Positions 16,553 through 24,969 of a stretch of 64,000 bases of DNA are shown in pieces. A model generated the notes under the pieces. The model was not told where the DNA came from and searched no databases. It worked only from the letters and a program-made list of their open reading frames with translations. The number at the start of each line of letters is the position of its first letter. Within the stretch, counting starts at the first letter, position 1. Origin of the DNA: Fructobacillus broussonetiae (lineage in GTDB: Bacteria > Bacillota > Bacilli > Lactobacillales > Lactobacillaceae); NCBI RefSeq assembly GCF_018437275.1, contig NZ_JAAMFK010000003.1:124001-188000 (forward strand), given 5' to 3'. The translations under genes and the position numbers were made by a program.

Positions 16553-17154
16553 AGTTCGTTTCGTCCTTCGATTGACTTAATTAACGTTAGTTGATCGGCA
16601 TAATCGATATCGGATCCAACCGCGAGGCCTGAGGCCAAGCGGGTGACTTTGATATTCGCAGGCTTCACCAAACGGGCGATGTACATGGCCGTGGCCTCAC
16701 CGTCCGTATTCGCGTTTGTTCCAACGATGACTTCCTTAATTTCATCATCCTTAGATAAACGACGGATTAAAGAAGGCAAGTTAATATCTTCTGGGCCCGT
16801 TCCCGCGGACGGTGAAATCACGCCGTTCAAGACGTGGTAAAGGCCGTGGTATTCCTGAGTCTGTTCCATCGCCATAACGTCCTTTGGATTCTGGAGAACC
16901 AAAACCACGGAGCGGTCACGGCTCGGATCCTGACAGATGAAGCAAGGATTTTCGTCCCTACTGGTAATGTTACCGCAAATCTCACAAAAAGTAATGGAAT
17001 CCTTTGCGTTTGAAAGGGCGGAAGAAAAGTTCTTCACGTCCTCTTCATCCATCGACAGGGTGTAGAAGGCCAAACGAGAAGCGGTCTTTGCACCAATCCC
17101 TGGCAACTTTGAGTATGAGTCGATTAATTTGGCAATCGGTTCTGGATACTGCAT
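16549..17154 (-). CDS. recR: Recombination mediator RecR
   Basis: The 201-residue protein has an N-terminal helix-hairpin-helix ([21 protein letters not shown]) and a zinc finger CEICGN...PCFIC that is intact. The Toprim domain ([33 protein letters not shown]) follows. RecR acts with RecO/RecF in gap repair. Two ATG codons (17157, 17154) compete; the second is better spaced from AGGG. It lies 9 bases after dnaX. Confidence 0.94.
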   Translation of the reverse strand: MQYPEPIAKLIDSYSKLPGIGAKTASRLAFYTLSMDEEDVKNFSSALSNAKDSITFCEICGNITSRDENPCFICQDPSRDRSVVLVLQNPKDVMAMEQTQEYHGLYHVLNGVISPSAGTGPEDINLPSLIRRLSKDDEIKEVIVGTNANTDGEATAMYIARLVKPANIKVTRLASGLAVGSDIDYADQLTLIKSIEGRNEL

Positions 17155-17163
17155 CATCTTCCC

Positions 17164-19248
17164 TTAGTTTTTCTCTGGTTCAACTCGTACAAGGTCTTCA
17201 CCGAAGAGATCCTTGGCTTCCTGTACGAGGTCATTTCTTTCTTCCGTCTTAGCAGCTGGTTGTGCTTGGCTTGCCCCAGCTGGCTTAGCAGAAGCAGCGC
17301 TTGCTTCTGGCAAAACCGTTGGCGTCAAATCAGACAAGGCAATCTTGACGGTGTTTCCCGCCTTCAAGGCCTTCACGTAATCGGCGCGGTCGTTTTTCCA
17401 CTCATCTTGGCTACGCAGCACAAGGGTTGCGGGTAGTTCGGCGTCTTGCAAAACTTGGGCCAACTCAGCTTGGAGGTTGCCGTTCTTCAAGGCATTATCC
17501 TTCATGGCTGGGTAGTCAAAGGCCAAGACCAAGGCATCCATTGAGGCGGCCACCGGTTCGGCCGTTTGCAAAATGGCCTGTTCCTTAACCGCGAAGTCAG
17601 CAACCATGTCCGGCCATGCTGACTGAGCCTTGTTCAACTGGTCGCGCTTGGCCTGTGACAAGACAGCCTGAACCGGTTCGTTACCGGTGTAGACCGTGAG
17701 CTTGTTTTCGGTGGGAGCGGCACTTGATTGGGCAGCGGTAGCTGAAGATGGCGCTTCAGTTGCTGGTTGAGCAACAGGCGCTGGTTCTGAAGCTAGCGCT
17801 TCATCGACAGGTTGAGCGGCCGAATTGGTTTGTGGAGCCGGTGTTCCGGTTTGTGGCTTAGCTTCACTAGCCATTTGAGCTGAAGCGCCTTCAGCCGGCG
17901 TTTCTGCCACTGGTGTTTCTTCAGCGACCGGTTCTTCAACTTCAGGAACGGGTTCTTCTTGAACGGCTTCTTCTGGACGTGGTGTAGCCACTTCAGATCC
18001 TGGCGTTGCTTCTGGCTTTGGTGCGCTTGCTTCTGGAGCGTCCGTTGTTGGAACCGCTGTTTCAGCTGTTGGCTGGTTGGCAGCGGTTTCTGGTTCAGGC
18101 TGCTTGGCAGGCTGGACAGGAGCCGACTGCTGCGGCGCCCGTGGTGCCGTTTGTCCAGTGGTTGATGTGGCTGCAGTCGTTTGAGCCATCGGAGCAGCAT
18201 TGCCCACCGGCGTCGTTTTCTGCGACAACTGCACCGTCAGGATTTCCAAGTAGATATCCGACTGCAAGGACTGCGCCAAGGCCGTCTTGACCTTGTCGAT
18301 CACCTGCAACATCTCCTGAATCTTTTCCTGGCTTGTCTCCGCCAAAAAAGCCTTCAACTCCGCCTCCTTGGACTTCGCCTTCACGAGGTCCGGCGCCATG
18401 TCGACCAACATCACGTCACGCAAGGTTGCAATCAGGTCGGACAAGAAACGGTTGGCGTCCTTTCCGGACAGCAAAATTCCTGACAGGGATTCAAGCGCTT
18501 CGGCCGTCTGGCCCGCAAGCACCTGGTGCAAGTAAGAAAGCACCTGATCGATGTCAACGGAACCCGTAACCGTCAATGCGTTTTGCAAGGTTACCTTGTC
18601 GGGACCAAAGGCAATCACCTGATCCATGATGGACAAGGCGTCACGCATCCCACCTTCGGCAGCCGTTGCTACGACGTCCAAAGCGGCTTCTTCGTAGGCC
18701 TGGTCTTCTTGCTTCAAGATTTCTTCCAGGCGGTTTTTAATCGTTTGGTTTGAAAGACGCTTGAATTCGAAGCGCTGCGTACGAGACAAAATCGTCGCTG
18801 GCATCTTCTGAATTTCAGTCGTCGCAAGGATGAACTTCACCTGGGCTGGCGGTTCTTCCAAGGTTTTCAACAAAGCGTTGAAGGCACCGGTGGAGAGCAT
18901 GTGCGCTTCATCGATGATGTAAATCTTGTAAGGGGCCTCGATTGGGGCGTAGTTGGCGGAATCACGGATGGAACGGATTTCGTCAACACCGTTGTTGGAG
19001 GCGGCATCGATTTCGATGATGTCCGGTTGGGCAGAACCCGCCTGATCGGGTCCGATACCGTTGACTTCACGCGCAAAGATTTTGGCGGCGGAAGTCTTTC
19101 CGGTTCCACGAGGGCCTGCAAAGAGGTAGGCGTGTCCCGTGGTCTTTTTGTCGATGGCATTTTGCAAAGTCTTTGTGATGACTTCTTGTCCTACCATCTC
19201 TGAAAAAGTCTTTGGCCGGTAAACCCGGTACAATGCTTGATACGCCAT
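17164..19248 (-). CDS. dnaX: DNA polymerase III gamma/tau subunit lacking the zinc module
   Basis: The 694-residue product is the clamp-loader ATPase: Walker A GPRGTGKTSAAK, Walker B YIIDEAHMLS, then TRTQRFEF-type sensor region. The four-cysteine zinc module that normally follows Walker A is replaced by a short GIGPDQAGSAQPD loop, and the protein has no cysteine from the chosen start onwards. The SRC motif reads SRT. A long Ala/Pro/Glu/Thr-rich disordered linker (about residues 370-545) separates the ATPase part from the C-terminal tau domain. The ATG at 19248 has AAGGGAG upstream. It opens the nine-gene operon. Confidence 0.95.
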   Translation of the reverse strand: MAYQALYRVYRPKTFSEMVGQEVITKTLQNAIDKKTTGHAYLFAGPRGTGKTSAAKIFAREVNGIGPDQAGSAQPDIIEIDAASNNGVDEIRSIRDSANYAPIEAPYKIYIIDEAHMLSTGAFNALLKTLEEPPAQVKFILATTEIQKMPATILSRTQRFEFKRLSNQTIKNRLEEILKQEDQAYEEAALDVVATAAEGGMRDALSIMDQVIAFGPDKVTLQNALTVTGSVDIDQVLSYLHQVLAGQTAEALESLSGILLSGKDANRFLSDLIATLRDVMLVDMAPDLVKAKSKEAELKAFLAETSQEKIQEMLQVIDKVKTALAQSLQSDIYLEILTVQLSQKTTPVGNAAPMAQTTAATSTTGQTAPRAPQQSAPVQPAKQPEPETAANQPTAETAVPTTDAPEASAPKPEATPGSEVATPRPEEAVQEEPVPEVEEPVAEETPVAETPAEGASAQMASEAKPQTGTPAPQTNSAAQPVDEALASEPAPVAQPATEAPSSATAAQSSAAPTENKLTVYTGNEPVQAVLSQAKRDQLNKAQSAWPDMVADFAVKEQAILQTAEPVAASMDALVLAFDYPAMKDNALKNGNLQAELAQVLQDAELPATLVLRSQDEWKNDRADYVKALKAGNTVKIALSDLTPTVLPEASAASAKPAGASQAQPAAKTEERNDLVQEAKDLFGEDLVRVEPEKN

Positions 19249-19261
19249 CGTTTCTCCCTTA

Positions 19262-19288
19262 CAAAAAAAGCCGCCCCAGGGCGGTTTT
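19262..19288 (-). terminator. SRP RNA terminator
   Basis: CCGCCCTGGGGCGG hairpin with a seven-T run on the minus strand, just before dnaX. Confidence 0.85.
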
Positions 19289-19289
19289 G

Positions 19290-19373
19290 CTATGTACACA
19301 AGCACAAGGTCAAGCAATCTTAGAGCTGCTACATCTCTGTCCTGACTCGGTTCGAAAGAAAACCCTTGCCTGC
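19290..19373 (-). ncRNA. ffs: Small signal recognition particle RNA (4.5S type)
   Basis: The minus strand contains the apical SRP domain GTCAGGACAGAGATGTAGCAG, with asymmetric and symmetric loops flanking a GAGA tetraloop. The ends CAGGCAAGG and CCTTGTGCTTG can pair. Its position between tadA and dnaX is conserved in Firmicutes. It scaffolds Ffh for membrane-protein targeting. The exact ends are estimated from the promoter and terminator. Confidence 0.9.
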
Positions 19374-19379
19374 TCTATT

Positions 19380-19408
19380 ATTATATCGAAGATTTGAACC
19401 CTGCGCAA
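19380..19408 (-). promoter_or_regulatory. SRP RNA promoter
   Basis: TTGCGC, 17-base spacer and perfect TATAAT (19385-19380), about 7 bases before the RNA start. Confidence 0.8.
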
Positions 19409-19435
19409 ACAATTACGGCTTATTTTTTACCTATA

Positions 19436-19463
19436 AAAACGAGCGCCCCAAAGGGCGCTCTCC
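19436..19463 (-). terminator. tadA terminator
   Basis: GAGCGCCC-TTTG-GGGCGCTC with TTTTT on the minus strand. Confidence 0.85.
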
Positions 19464-19481
19464 CCACGTGATGCCAACGGC

Positions 19482-20033
19482 TTAACGGCCATCCTCATCC
19501 GCTTCATCCACGTTCAAAGCTTCCGCCTTCTTCGCTGCTTTCTTCTTTGCTTTCGCCTTCTCTCGAAGGCTCTTAAAGAAGTCCTTTAACAAGGAAGCGG
19601 ATTCGTCCTTCAGCACTCCTGGCACCACCTTCACTTGATGGTTCAAGCGGTCGTCCTCAAAGACAGAGTAAAGCGACGTTACAGCCCCCGCCTTTTTATC
19701 TTGGGCTCCGAAGTAAACCAAGGGAATCCGCGCGTTTAAGATGGCACCGGCACACATTAAGCAGGGCTCCAACGTCACAAAGAGCGTGGTTTCCTCCAAA
19801 CGCCAGGTACCAAGCTTGGCATTCGCTTCTAAAATCGCATGCATCTCGGCGTGCGCATCCGTTTTTTGATCTTCTTCCCGGCGGTTACCAGCAGACGCGA
19901 TGACCTCGCCATCCTTTACGATGACCGCCCCAATTGGGACTTCCCCACGCTCACCAGCAGCCTTCGCCTCTTTCAGCGCAAGCTCCATGAAGCGCTTCAC
20001 GTCTTCACCTGGAACAGCTGGAACAACGGCCAT
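19482..20033 (-). CDS. tadA: tRNA-specific adenosine deaminase
   Basis: The 183-residue product makes inosine-34 in tRNA-Arg(ACG). The zinc and catalytic motifs are DAHAEMHAI and EPCLMCAGAIL. A 30-residue Lys/Ala-rich then acidic tail extends beyond the usual length of about 155-165. The start overlaps the stop of the upstream methyltransferase (TAATG), so they are translationally coupled. Confidence 0.94.
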   Translation of the reverse strand: MAVVPAVPGEDVKRFMELALKEAKAAGERGEVPIGAVIVKDGEVIASAGNRREEDQKTDAHAEMHAILEANAKLGTWRLEETTLFVTLEPCLMCAGAILNARIPLVYFGAQDKKAGAVTSLYSVFEDDRLNHQVKVVPGVLKDESASLLKDFFKSLREKAKAKKKAAKKAEALNVDEADEDGR

Positions 20034-20665
20034 TAGTTCTGCTCCTTCTTTGGATTCTTTGCCATCAAGATGAAGTAACCCTTCTTCTTTTCGATGACAG
20101 ACACATCGTTAAAGACGGCTTCCAAGTTCTTTTGAGCAGATGGCGCCCCCTGCTTTTTTTGCAAGACGGCGATGATCGCTCCACCCTCTACTAGGTGGTC
20201 CGTTGCCCCTTGTAGCATGGCCGTCACGACTGGCTTTCCCGCGCGAATTGGGGGATTAACCAGGATAACGGCGTACTTATCCACAATGCGATCGTAAATA
20301 GAAGATTGGAATACGTTCGTTAAAGAAGCCACGCCGTTTCGATCAGCGTTGTGCTTGGCCAAGTCCAAGGCCCGGTCGTTGACATCGACCATGTCGACCT
20401 CACGGCCCCAAGCTTTGGCAACGGCGTTACCAACGGGGCCATAACCGGTTCCTAAGTCCAAGACCTTACCGGCAACAAATTCCTGTTGATCAGCCGCATC
20501 CAACATGACACGTGTTCCGAAATCGATGGTCTTCTTGGAGAAAACACCGGCATCGGTCTTAAAGTGAAGGTTGTTCCCCAGCAACTCAAAATCAAATTCT
20601 TGGTAGTCATGGGCGGCCGATGGGTCAGCCGTAAAGTATTGTTGACCGGAAATTTTGTCTGTCAT
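20033..20665 (-). CDS. Class I SAM-dependent methyltransferase (YbxB/RsmC-like)
   Basis: The 210-residue product has VLDLGTGYGPVG (SAM motif I) and VILVNPPIRAGK (NPPxxxG catalytic motif), typical of 16S rRNA guanine-N2 methyltransferases and their YbxB relatives. It begins after a structured leader and is coupled to tadA. The exact target base is uncertain. Confidence 0.85.
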   Translation of the reverse strand: MTDKISGQQYFTADPSAAHDYQEFDFELLGNNLHFKTDAGVFSKKTIDFGTRVMLDAADQQEFVAGKVLDLGTGYGPVGNAVAKAWGREVDMVDVNDRALDLAKHNADRNGVASLTNVFQSSIYDRIVDKYAVILVNPPIRAGKPVVTAMLQGATDHLVEGGAIIAVLQKKQGAPSAQKNLEAVFNDVSVIEKKKGYFILMAKNPKKEQN

Positions 20666-20702
20666 GGGTGGTCCTTTCGAATAACAAGCGCATTTTGGTT
20701 AA

Positions 20703-20782
20703 GCGATGGGGCCGCGGCTTTCTGATTAATCATCAGAAAACATCGAGGGAAACGCGATTAAAACCGCATTATCCCCCATCGC
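20703..20782 (-). promoter_or_regulatory. Structured region upstream of the methyltransferase-tadA unit
   Basis: GCGATGGGG (20703-20711) and CCCCATCGC (20774-20782) form an inverted repeat. It encloses CCGC/GCGG and a smaller TTCTGAT-TAATC-ATCAGAA stem (near 20720-20738). It could be a leader RNA or a regulator site. A GATAAT sequence lies inside it on the minus strand. Confidence 0.4.
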
Positions 20783-20791
20783 ATTTATGTA

Positions 20792-20819
20792 CAAAAAAAG
20801 AGCACTGATGTGCTCTTTT
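20792..20819 (-). terminator. rplJL terminator
   Basis: AAAGAGCACATCAGTGCTCTTTTTTT on the minus strand. Confidence 0.85.
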
Positions 20820-20827
20820 AATATGAA

Positions 20828-21196
20828 TTACTTCAAAGTAACTGAGGCACCAGTTTCTTCCAAAGCTTCCTTCATTGCTTCGGCATCAGCTTCGGCAACG
20901 CCTTCCTTAACGATTGAAGGTGCGTTGTCAACCAAGTCCTTAGCTTCCTTCAAACCAAGACCAGTTGCTTCGCGAACTGCCTTGATAACCTTAACCTTTG
21001 CAGTACCTGCAGAAGTCAATTCAACATCGAATTCTGACTTAGCTGCGGCACCGTCGCCACCAGCTGCACCAGCTGCGGCTACAGGAGCTGCTGCTGAAAC
21101 GTCAAATTCTTCTTCAATAGCTGAAACCAAGTCAGCCAAGTCCAAAATCGTTGCATCCTTCAATGATGCGATAATCGCGTCTTTATCAAAAGCCAT
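20828..21196 (-). CDS. rplL: Ribosomal protein bL12 (L7/L12)
   Basis: The 122-residue product has the N-terminal dimerisation helix, an Ala/Gly hinge ([17 protein letters not shown]) and the C-terminal factor-binding domain with [21 protein letters not shown]. It forms the ribosomal stalk with L10. Confidence 0.98.
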   Translation of the reverse strand: MAFDKDAIIASLKDATILDLADLVSAIEEEFDVSAAAPVAAAGAAGGDGAAAKSEFDVELTSAGTAKVKVIKAVREATGLGLKEAKDLVDNAPSIVKEGVAEADAEAMKEALEETGASVTLK

Positions 21197-21247
21197 GATT
21201 AAATTCCTCCATTTTAAATGTTTAGTAAGTAATAGTTGTACTTATTA

Positions 21248-21769
21248 TTATTCGGCAGCTTCGGCAGTTTCGCCTTCAGCTTCCTTCTTTTCTTGCAATG
21301 CCTTAACAGCATATGCAAAGCTCCGGATAGGGAACTGGAACTCGGCCATCAATTGACCAAGCAAACCTTCACGTGAAGGCAAAGTAGCGTACTTGTTAAG
21401 GTCGTCAAGTGATACGATTGATCCATCGATAACACCACCCTTAACAACCAACTTTTCGTTGGCGTCAGCGTACTTCTTCAAAATGCGTGCAGGTGCAACT
21501 GCGTCGTCTTCAGAGAAGGCAACGGCCGTAGGACCAGCAAACAATTCGTTCAATTCTTCAAAGCCGGCTTCCTTGGTAGCGCGTACAAGAACCTTGTTCT
21601 TGATAACTTCCAAGACAACACCTTCTTGACGTAATTGATGACGCAAGTCAGTTGATTCCGCAACAGTCAAACCACGGGGGTTAACCACAACGGCTGAAGT
21701 AGCGTTCTTAAATTGATCAGCAACTTCTTGAACCTTTTGCGCCTTCAAGGCAATAGCTTGTTCACTCAT
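21248..21769 (-). CDS. rplJ: Ribosomal protein uL10
   Basis: The 173-residue stalk base protein has a typical start (KVQEVADQFKNATSAVVVNPRGLTVAES) and a helical C-terminus that binds L7/L12 dimers. It is preceded by an L10 leader and co-transcribed with rplL. Confidence 0.97.
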   Translation of the reverse strand: MSEQAIALKAQKVQEVADQFKNATSAVVVNPRGLTVAESTDLRHQLRQEGVVLEVIKNKVLVRATKEAGFEELNELFAGPTAVAFSEDDAVAPARILKKYADANEKLVVKGGVIDGSIVSLDDLNKYATLPSREGLLGQLMAEFQFPIRSFAYAVKALQEKKEAEGETAEAAE

Positions 21770-21784
21770 GTGAGATATTCTCCT

Positions 21785-21930
21785 TCCTATATATTTTTTT
21801 GCAAAAGAAACCCGCCTGCCAAAAGACAGACGGGTAGTTAGTTGAATAACTTCCTCGGCAGGAGATTAAGGCAAAAGCGCCACCTGAGTCTTAGGCAAAA
21901 TTGATTTAATTTACTTGTTTAGTCTATCAG
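21785..21930 (-). promoter_or_regulatory. L10 (rplJL) leader
   Basis: The non-coding minus strand before rplJ contains complementary segments (TAAGACTCAGGTGGCGC, CCTGCCGAGGAAG). It ends with a CCCGTCTGTC-TTTT-GGCAGGCGGG stem followed by TTTCTTTT (about 21808-21836), which looks like an attenuator. Such leaders let L10-L12 repress their own operon in Firmicutes (established). Confidence 0.8.
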
Positions 21931-21949
21931 GTTAATCGACGGCTGTCAA

Positions 21950-22642
21950 TTAAAGTGATGAGACGTCCAAGGTAACGGCTGGAGACATCGTTGAGGCAAC
22001 AGCTACGTTAGAAACATAAGTTCCCTTAACAGCGGCTGGACGAGCCTTCAAGATAACAGCAGCGATGGCCTTGATGTTTTCAGCCAACTTGTCTTCGTCA
22101 AATGATACGCGACCAACAGTAACGGCAACGTTTCCGTCACGGTCAGTACGGTAGGTAACTTGACCACCCTTGGCATCTGAAACGGCCTTCTTAACGTCCA
22201 TCGTAACCGTACCCGTCTTAGGGTTAGGCATCAATCCCTTAGGACCCAATGCACGTCCAACACGACCAACTTGGGCCATCATGTCAGGCGTTGCGATGGC
22301 AACGTCGAAGTCCAACCAACCGTCTTGGATCTTTTGAACCAAGTCAGCGGCACCAACGAAGTCAGCACCAGCGGCTTCAGCTTCCTTAGCCTTGTCTCCT
22401 TGAGCGAAGACAACAACCTTCTTCGTCTTACCAGAACCGTTTGGCAAAACCACGGCTCCACGAAGTTGTTGGTCAGCTTGACGCGTGTCAACGTTCAACT
22501 TGAACGTCAATTCTACAGATGCGTCGAAGTTGGCGTATGAAACTTGCTTCAACAAGGAAACACCTTCAGTCAAGTTGTAAGCCTTTTCGGCTTCAATCTT
22601 GGCTGCAGCTTCTAAATACTTCTTTCCGTGCTTAGTAGTCAT
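21950..22642 (-). CDS. rplA: Ribosomal protein uL1
   Basis: The 230-residue product has the expected length and motifs ([48 protein letters not shown], split here only by my spacing). It binds the L1 stalk of 23S rRNA and its own mRNA. It overlaps the rplK stop by one base. Confidence 0.98.
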   Translation of the reverse strand: MTTKHGKKYLEAAAKIEAEKAYNLTEGVSLLKQVSYANFDASVELTFKLNVDTRQADQQLRGAVVLPNGSGKTKKVVVFAQGDKAKEAEAAGADFVGAADLVQKIQDGWLDFDVAIATPDMMAQVGRVGRALGPKGLMPNPKTGTVTMDVKKAVSDAKGGQVTYRTDRDGNVAVTVGRVSFDEDKLAENIKAIAAVILKARPAAVKGTYVSNVAVASTMSPAVTLDVSSL

Positions 22643-23106
22643 TATTCTGCGTCCTCCTTGATTGCTGTACCTTCAACAGTCAAGTCCACTCCGTTGACCG
22701 TAACACCCATTGAACGGGCAGTTCCTTCGATCATCTTCATGGCAGCTGTGACGTCGTTGGCGTTCAAATCGGCCATCTTGTTTTCCGCAATGGCACGGAT
22801 TTGGTCAAGAGAAACGTCTCCAACCTTCTTCGTGTTAGGTTCTCCTGAACCCTTACCAACAATCTTACGCAATTGGTCAGCTGCTGGTGGCGTCTTCGTA
22901 ACGAATTCGAATGAACGATCGTCGAAAACAGAAATTTCAACAGGGATCGTTGAACCTGCTTGGTCCGCCGTCCGTGCGTTAAATTCCTTAGTGAATTGGG
23001 CAATGTTAATACCCGCTTGACCCAAAGCAGGACCAACTGGTGGAGCTGGCGTTGCTTTGGCCGCTTCGATTTGAAGCTTTACAACATTGATAACTTTTTT
23101 AGCCAC
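22642..23106 (-). CDS. rplK: Ribosomal protein uL11 with short C-terminal extension
   Basis: The 154-residue product starts [20 protein letters not shown] and has the [14 protein letters not shown] hallmark. It is about 12 residues longer than the usual 141-142 because of a [18 protein letters not shown] tail after the normal end. L11 binds the GTPase centre of 23S rRNA. Confidence 0.97.
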   Translation of the reverse strand: MAKKVINVVKLQIEAAKATPAPPVGPALGQAGINIAQFTKEFNARTADQAGSTIPVEISVFDDRSFEFVTKTPPAADQLRKIVGKGSGEPNTKKVGDVSLDQIRAIAENKMADLNANDVTAAMKMIEGTARSMGVTVNGVDLTVEGTAIKEDAE

Positions 23107-23219
23107 GATATTTTCCTCCTCGTGTTGTGGTATCGCGTAGCTTCAGTGCTACTTCCACGCACGTCTTTGACATGCCCTATTATCATAACAAAAAAAGCCC
23201 CTCTCGTAAAGGGACTTTT
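23107..23219 (-). promoter_or_regulatory. nusG terminator and rplK-rplA leader
   Basis: Reading on the minus strand, AAGTCCCTTTACGAGAGGGGCTTTTTTT ends nusG (23219-23190). A TATGATAAT -10 region follows near 23178-23186, then a hairpin GTAGC-ACTGAA-GCTAC (about 23132-23147) and the AGGAGG site of rplK. So rplKA has its own promoter and a short leader. Confidence 0.65.
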
Positions 23220-23316
23220 CTTACCAAAGTCAGACCCGAACCGGATTCTAAGCCACTTCCCCAATTGAAAGTGAGCACAGCAGCATCCGAGTTCGATTCG
23301 ACTCAAGAAATTTAAA

Positions 23317-23886
23317 TTAAATGTTTGTGTCGATGTCGTTGAAGCCAAGTTCAGTTGGCGTTTCACGTCCAAAGACTTCAACCGTTGCTTCAACTTCTTG
23401 CTTTTCAGGGTCAATGGCACGGATAACACCTTCCATACCGTTGAATGGACCGGCAACGATCTTGATTGTTTGACCAACTTCAACGTCAAGGTCAACAACC
23501 TTTTCACCAGTCATGCCCATGCGCTTCATCAACAAGTCAACTTCTTCAGGCAACAATGAGTTTGGCTTTGAACCGGCACCGTGAGAACCGAGGAAACCAG
23601 TAACACCTGGCGTGTTACGGACAACGTACCATGCTTCGTCGGTCATGTTACCGTCTTGTGGGGTTGCCATTTCAACCAAAACATATCCAGGGAAGTCGTT
23701 TTCAATTGACGTCTTTACTTCACCGTCTTCAACGGTTGAAACTTCTTGTTCTGGAACCAAAACACGGAAGATTTGGTTCGTCATTCCCATTGTTTGCGTA
23801 CGTGATTCCAAGTTTGTTTGAACCTTGTGTTCGTAACCTGAGTATGTGTGCACAACAAACCATGCTTTTTCGATTGAATCTGACAT
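23317..23886 (-). CDS. nusG: Transcription elongation/termination factor NusG
   Basis: The 189-residue product has the N-terminal NGN domain (EKAWFVVHTYSGYEHKVQTN, FPGYVLVEM, NTPGVTGFLG) and the C-terminal KOW domain (GQTIKIVAGPFNGMEGVI). It binds RNA polymerase and couples to Rho or the ribosome. The start is clear from family alignment, yet its Shine-Dalgarno lies 22 bases away, behind a hairpin. Confidence 0.97.
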   Translation of the reverse strand: MSDSIEKAWFVVHTYSGYEHKVQTNLESRTQTMGMTNQIFRVLVPEQEVSTVEDGEVKTSIENDFPGYVLVEMATPQDGNMTDEAWYVVRNTPGVTGFLGSHGAGSKPNSLLPEEVDLLMKRMGMTGEKVVDLDVEVGQTIKIVAGPFNGMEGVIRAIDPEKQEVEATVEVFGRETPTELGFNDIDTNI

Positions 23887-23915
23887 ATTGCCGCGGGATT
23901 TTTCCCGCCCTCCTT
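23887..23915 (-). promoter_or_regulatory. nusG ribosome site with an intervening hairpin
   Basis: AAGGAGG (23915-23909) is followed by the perfect stem GCGGGA-AAAA-TCCCGC (23908-23893), then six bases and the ATG at 23886. Folding the 16-base hairpin would bring the site to a normal spacing of six. Confidence 0.8.
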
Positions 23916-23935
23916 TAATTAAATGATGGGTAAAT

Positions 23936-23963
23936 AAAAAAGAGTCGATTTGACTCTTTTTTC
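23936..23963 (-). terminator. secE terminator
   Basis: AAGAGTC-AAATC-GACTCTTTTTT on the minus strand, between secE and nusG. Confidence 0.8.
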
Positions 23964-23990
23964 GCTGTCTTAAGTATACTACAGGTCAGC

Positions 23991-24167
23991 TTAGTGTGCC
24001 AACAAGAAATTAACACCTTGCTTCAAGACCCAGTCAAAGGCCCCAATCAACAATCCAAACATAATGGACATGGCAAGAACGGCCACCGTTTCTTTAACGG
24101 TTTGGTCAAATGAAAGCCAAGTAACCTTCTTCATTTCTGACGCGACATTTTTAAAATAAGTAATCAT
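23991..24167 (-). CDS. secE: Preprotein translocase subunit SecE
   Basis: The 58-residue product has the conserved amphipathic part EMKKVTWLSFDQTVKET and one membrane segment (VAVLAMSIMFGLLIGAFDWVL). It clamps SecY in the membrane. It starts 9 bases after rpmG and is placed as in other Firmicutes before nusG, but a terminator separates it from nusG. Confidence 0.95.
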   Translation of the reverse strand: MITYFKNVASEMKKVTWLSFDQTVKETVAVLAMSIMFGLLIGAFDWVLKQGVNFLLAH

Positions 24168-24176
24168 GCTAGAACC

Positions 24177-24326
24177 TCACTTTGTTTCCCGGTGGAAGGT
24201 GTGCTTTCCACAATGGGGACAAAACTTTTTAACGCCAAGACGATCCGTTCGCCCCTTCGAAAGGGTGACGGTGTAGTTTCTTGAACCACATACATCGCAG
24301 GCTAATGATGCTTTTTGACTTGCCAT
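24177..24326 (-). CDS. rpmG: Ribosomal protein bL33
   Basis: The 49-residue product ([20 protein letters not shown]) keeps both CxxC pairs (CDVC and CPHC), so this is the zinc-binding C+ form of L33. It is the first gene after a strong promoter. Confidence 0.95.
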   Translation of the reverse strand: MASQKASLACDVCGSRNYTVTLSKGRTDRLGVKKFCPHCGKHTFHRETK

Positions 24327-24347
24327 ATTCTGACCTCACTAGAGCTC

Positions 24348-24376
24348 ATTATAGCAGGGAATCCCTACCATCACAA
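24348..24376 (-). promoter_or_regulatory. rpmG-secE promoter
   Basis: TTGTGA, 17-base spacer, TATAAT (24353-24348) with TG one base upstream (TGCTATAAT). Confidence 0.8.
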
Positions 24377-24377
24377 G

Positions 24378-24929
24378 CTAGCCCTCCTTCAGGGCCTTCA
24401 ATACATTTTTCTTAAATCGATATAACACTTGAGCCGTCGACCGGTTTTTCCGGAGCCCCTTATCCTCTCCTCTTCCAATGAGAAAGGCAACGACGTCTCG
24501 GTAGTGTCTTCTGTCGGTGCTACTCACAGAAAGCAGCGCCTCTTTTAATTGGTAAATCTTTTCTGGATTATAGCTATCCGTTTGGAAGTTGGAATCTTTA
24601 TCGAAGCTATTATCAAAATCGAGCATCTCTGAGTAAAAACGTCCTTTTTGACTGACCAAACCTCTTTTTATATCGCGGGCTTTATTAAACAAAGCCTGCG
24701 TGTAATAAGTCGAAAACTTTGCACGCGTATCTTTCACCGAATAACATCGGACACAATCCGCCAAAGTCAAAAGCGCTTCGGACTCCCAGTCATCTGGTCG
24801 AAATTGACCAGCCAACTGTTCGTCGTAAACCTTAAAAACCAACCCCCTTGTCTTAACGTGCAGAACGGTAAAGGCACAATCATGCCCGTTTTGCCCCGCC
24901 AAAACAGCTGCTAACATCTTCTCTCTCAC
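24378..24929 (-). CDS. SigH/ComX-like alternative sigma factor
   Basis: The roughly 183-residue product has sigma-70 family composition: DCVRCYSVKDTRAKFSTYY (region 2-like) and a C-terminal helix-turn-helix (GLRKNRSTAQVLYRFKKNVL). Its place next to rpmG-secE-nusG, after rlmB, matches sigH in Firmicutes; lactic bacteria use it for competence genes. Sequence similarity to canonical SigH is weak. The start is ambiguous: GTG at 24929 has GGGAGGG at good spacing, ATG at 24917 is weaker. Competence control is inferred. Confidence 0.75.
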   Translation of the reverse strand: MREKMLAAVLAGQNGHDCAFTVLHVKTRGLVFKVYDEQLAGQFRPDDWESEALLTLADCVRCYSVKDTRAKFSTYYTQALFNKARDIKRGLVSQKGRFYSEMLDFDNSFDKDSNFQTDSYNPEKIYQLKEALLSVSSTDRRHYRDVVAFLIGRGEDKGLRKNRSTAQVLYRFKKNVLKALKEG

Positions 24930-24969
24930 CAAGCACCCTCCCTATATCAGAGGGTGAAAAGACCCCCTG

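Noticed and set aside
17793-18200. Lysine/glutamine-rich 135-codon frame within dnaX
   Set aside because: It is an alternate frame of the low-complexity DnaX linker.
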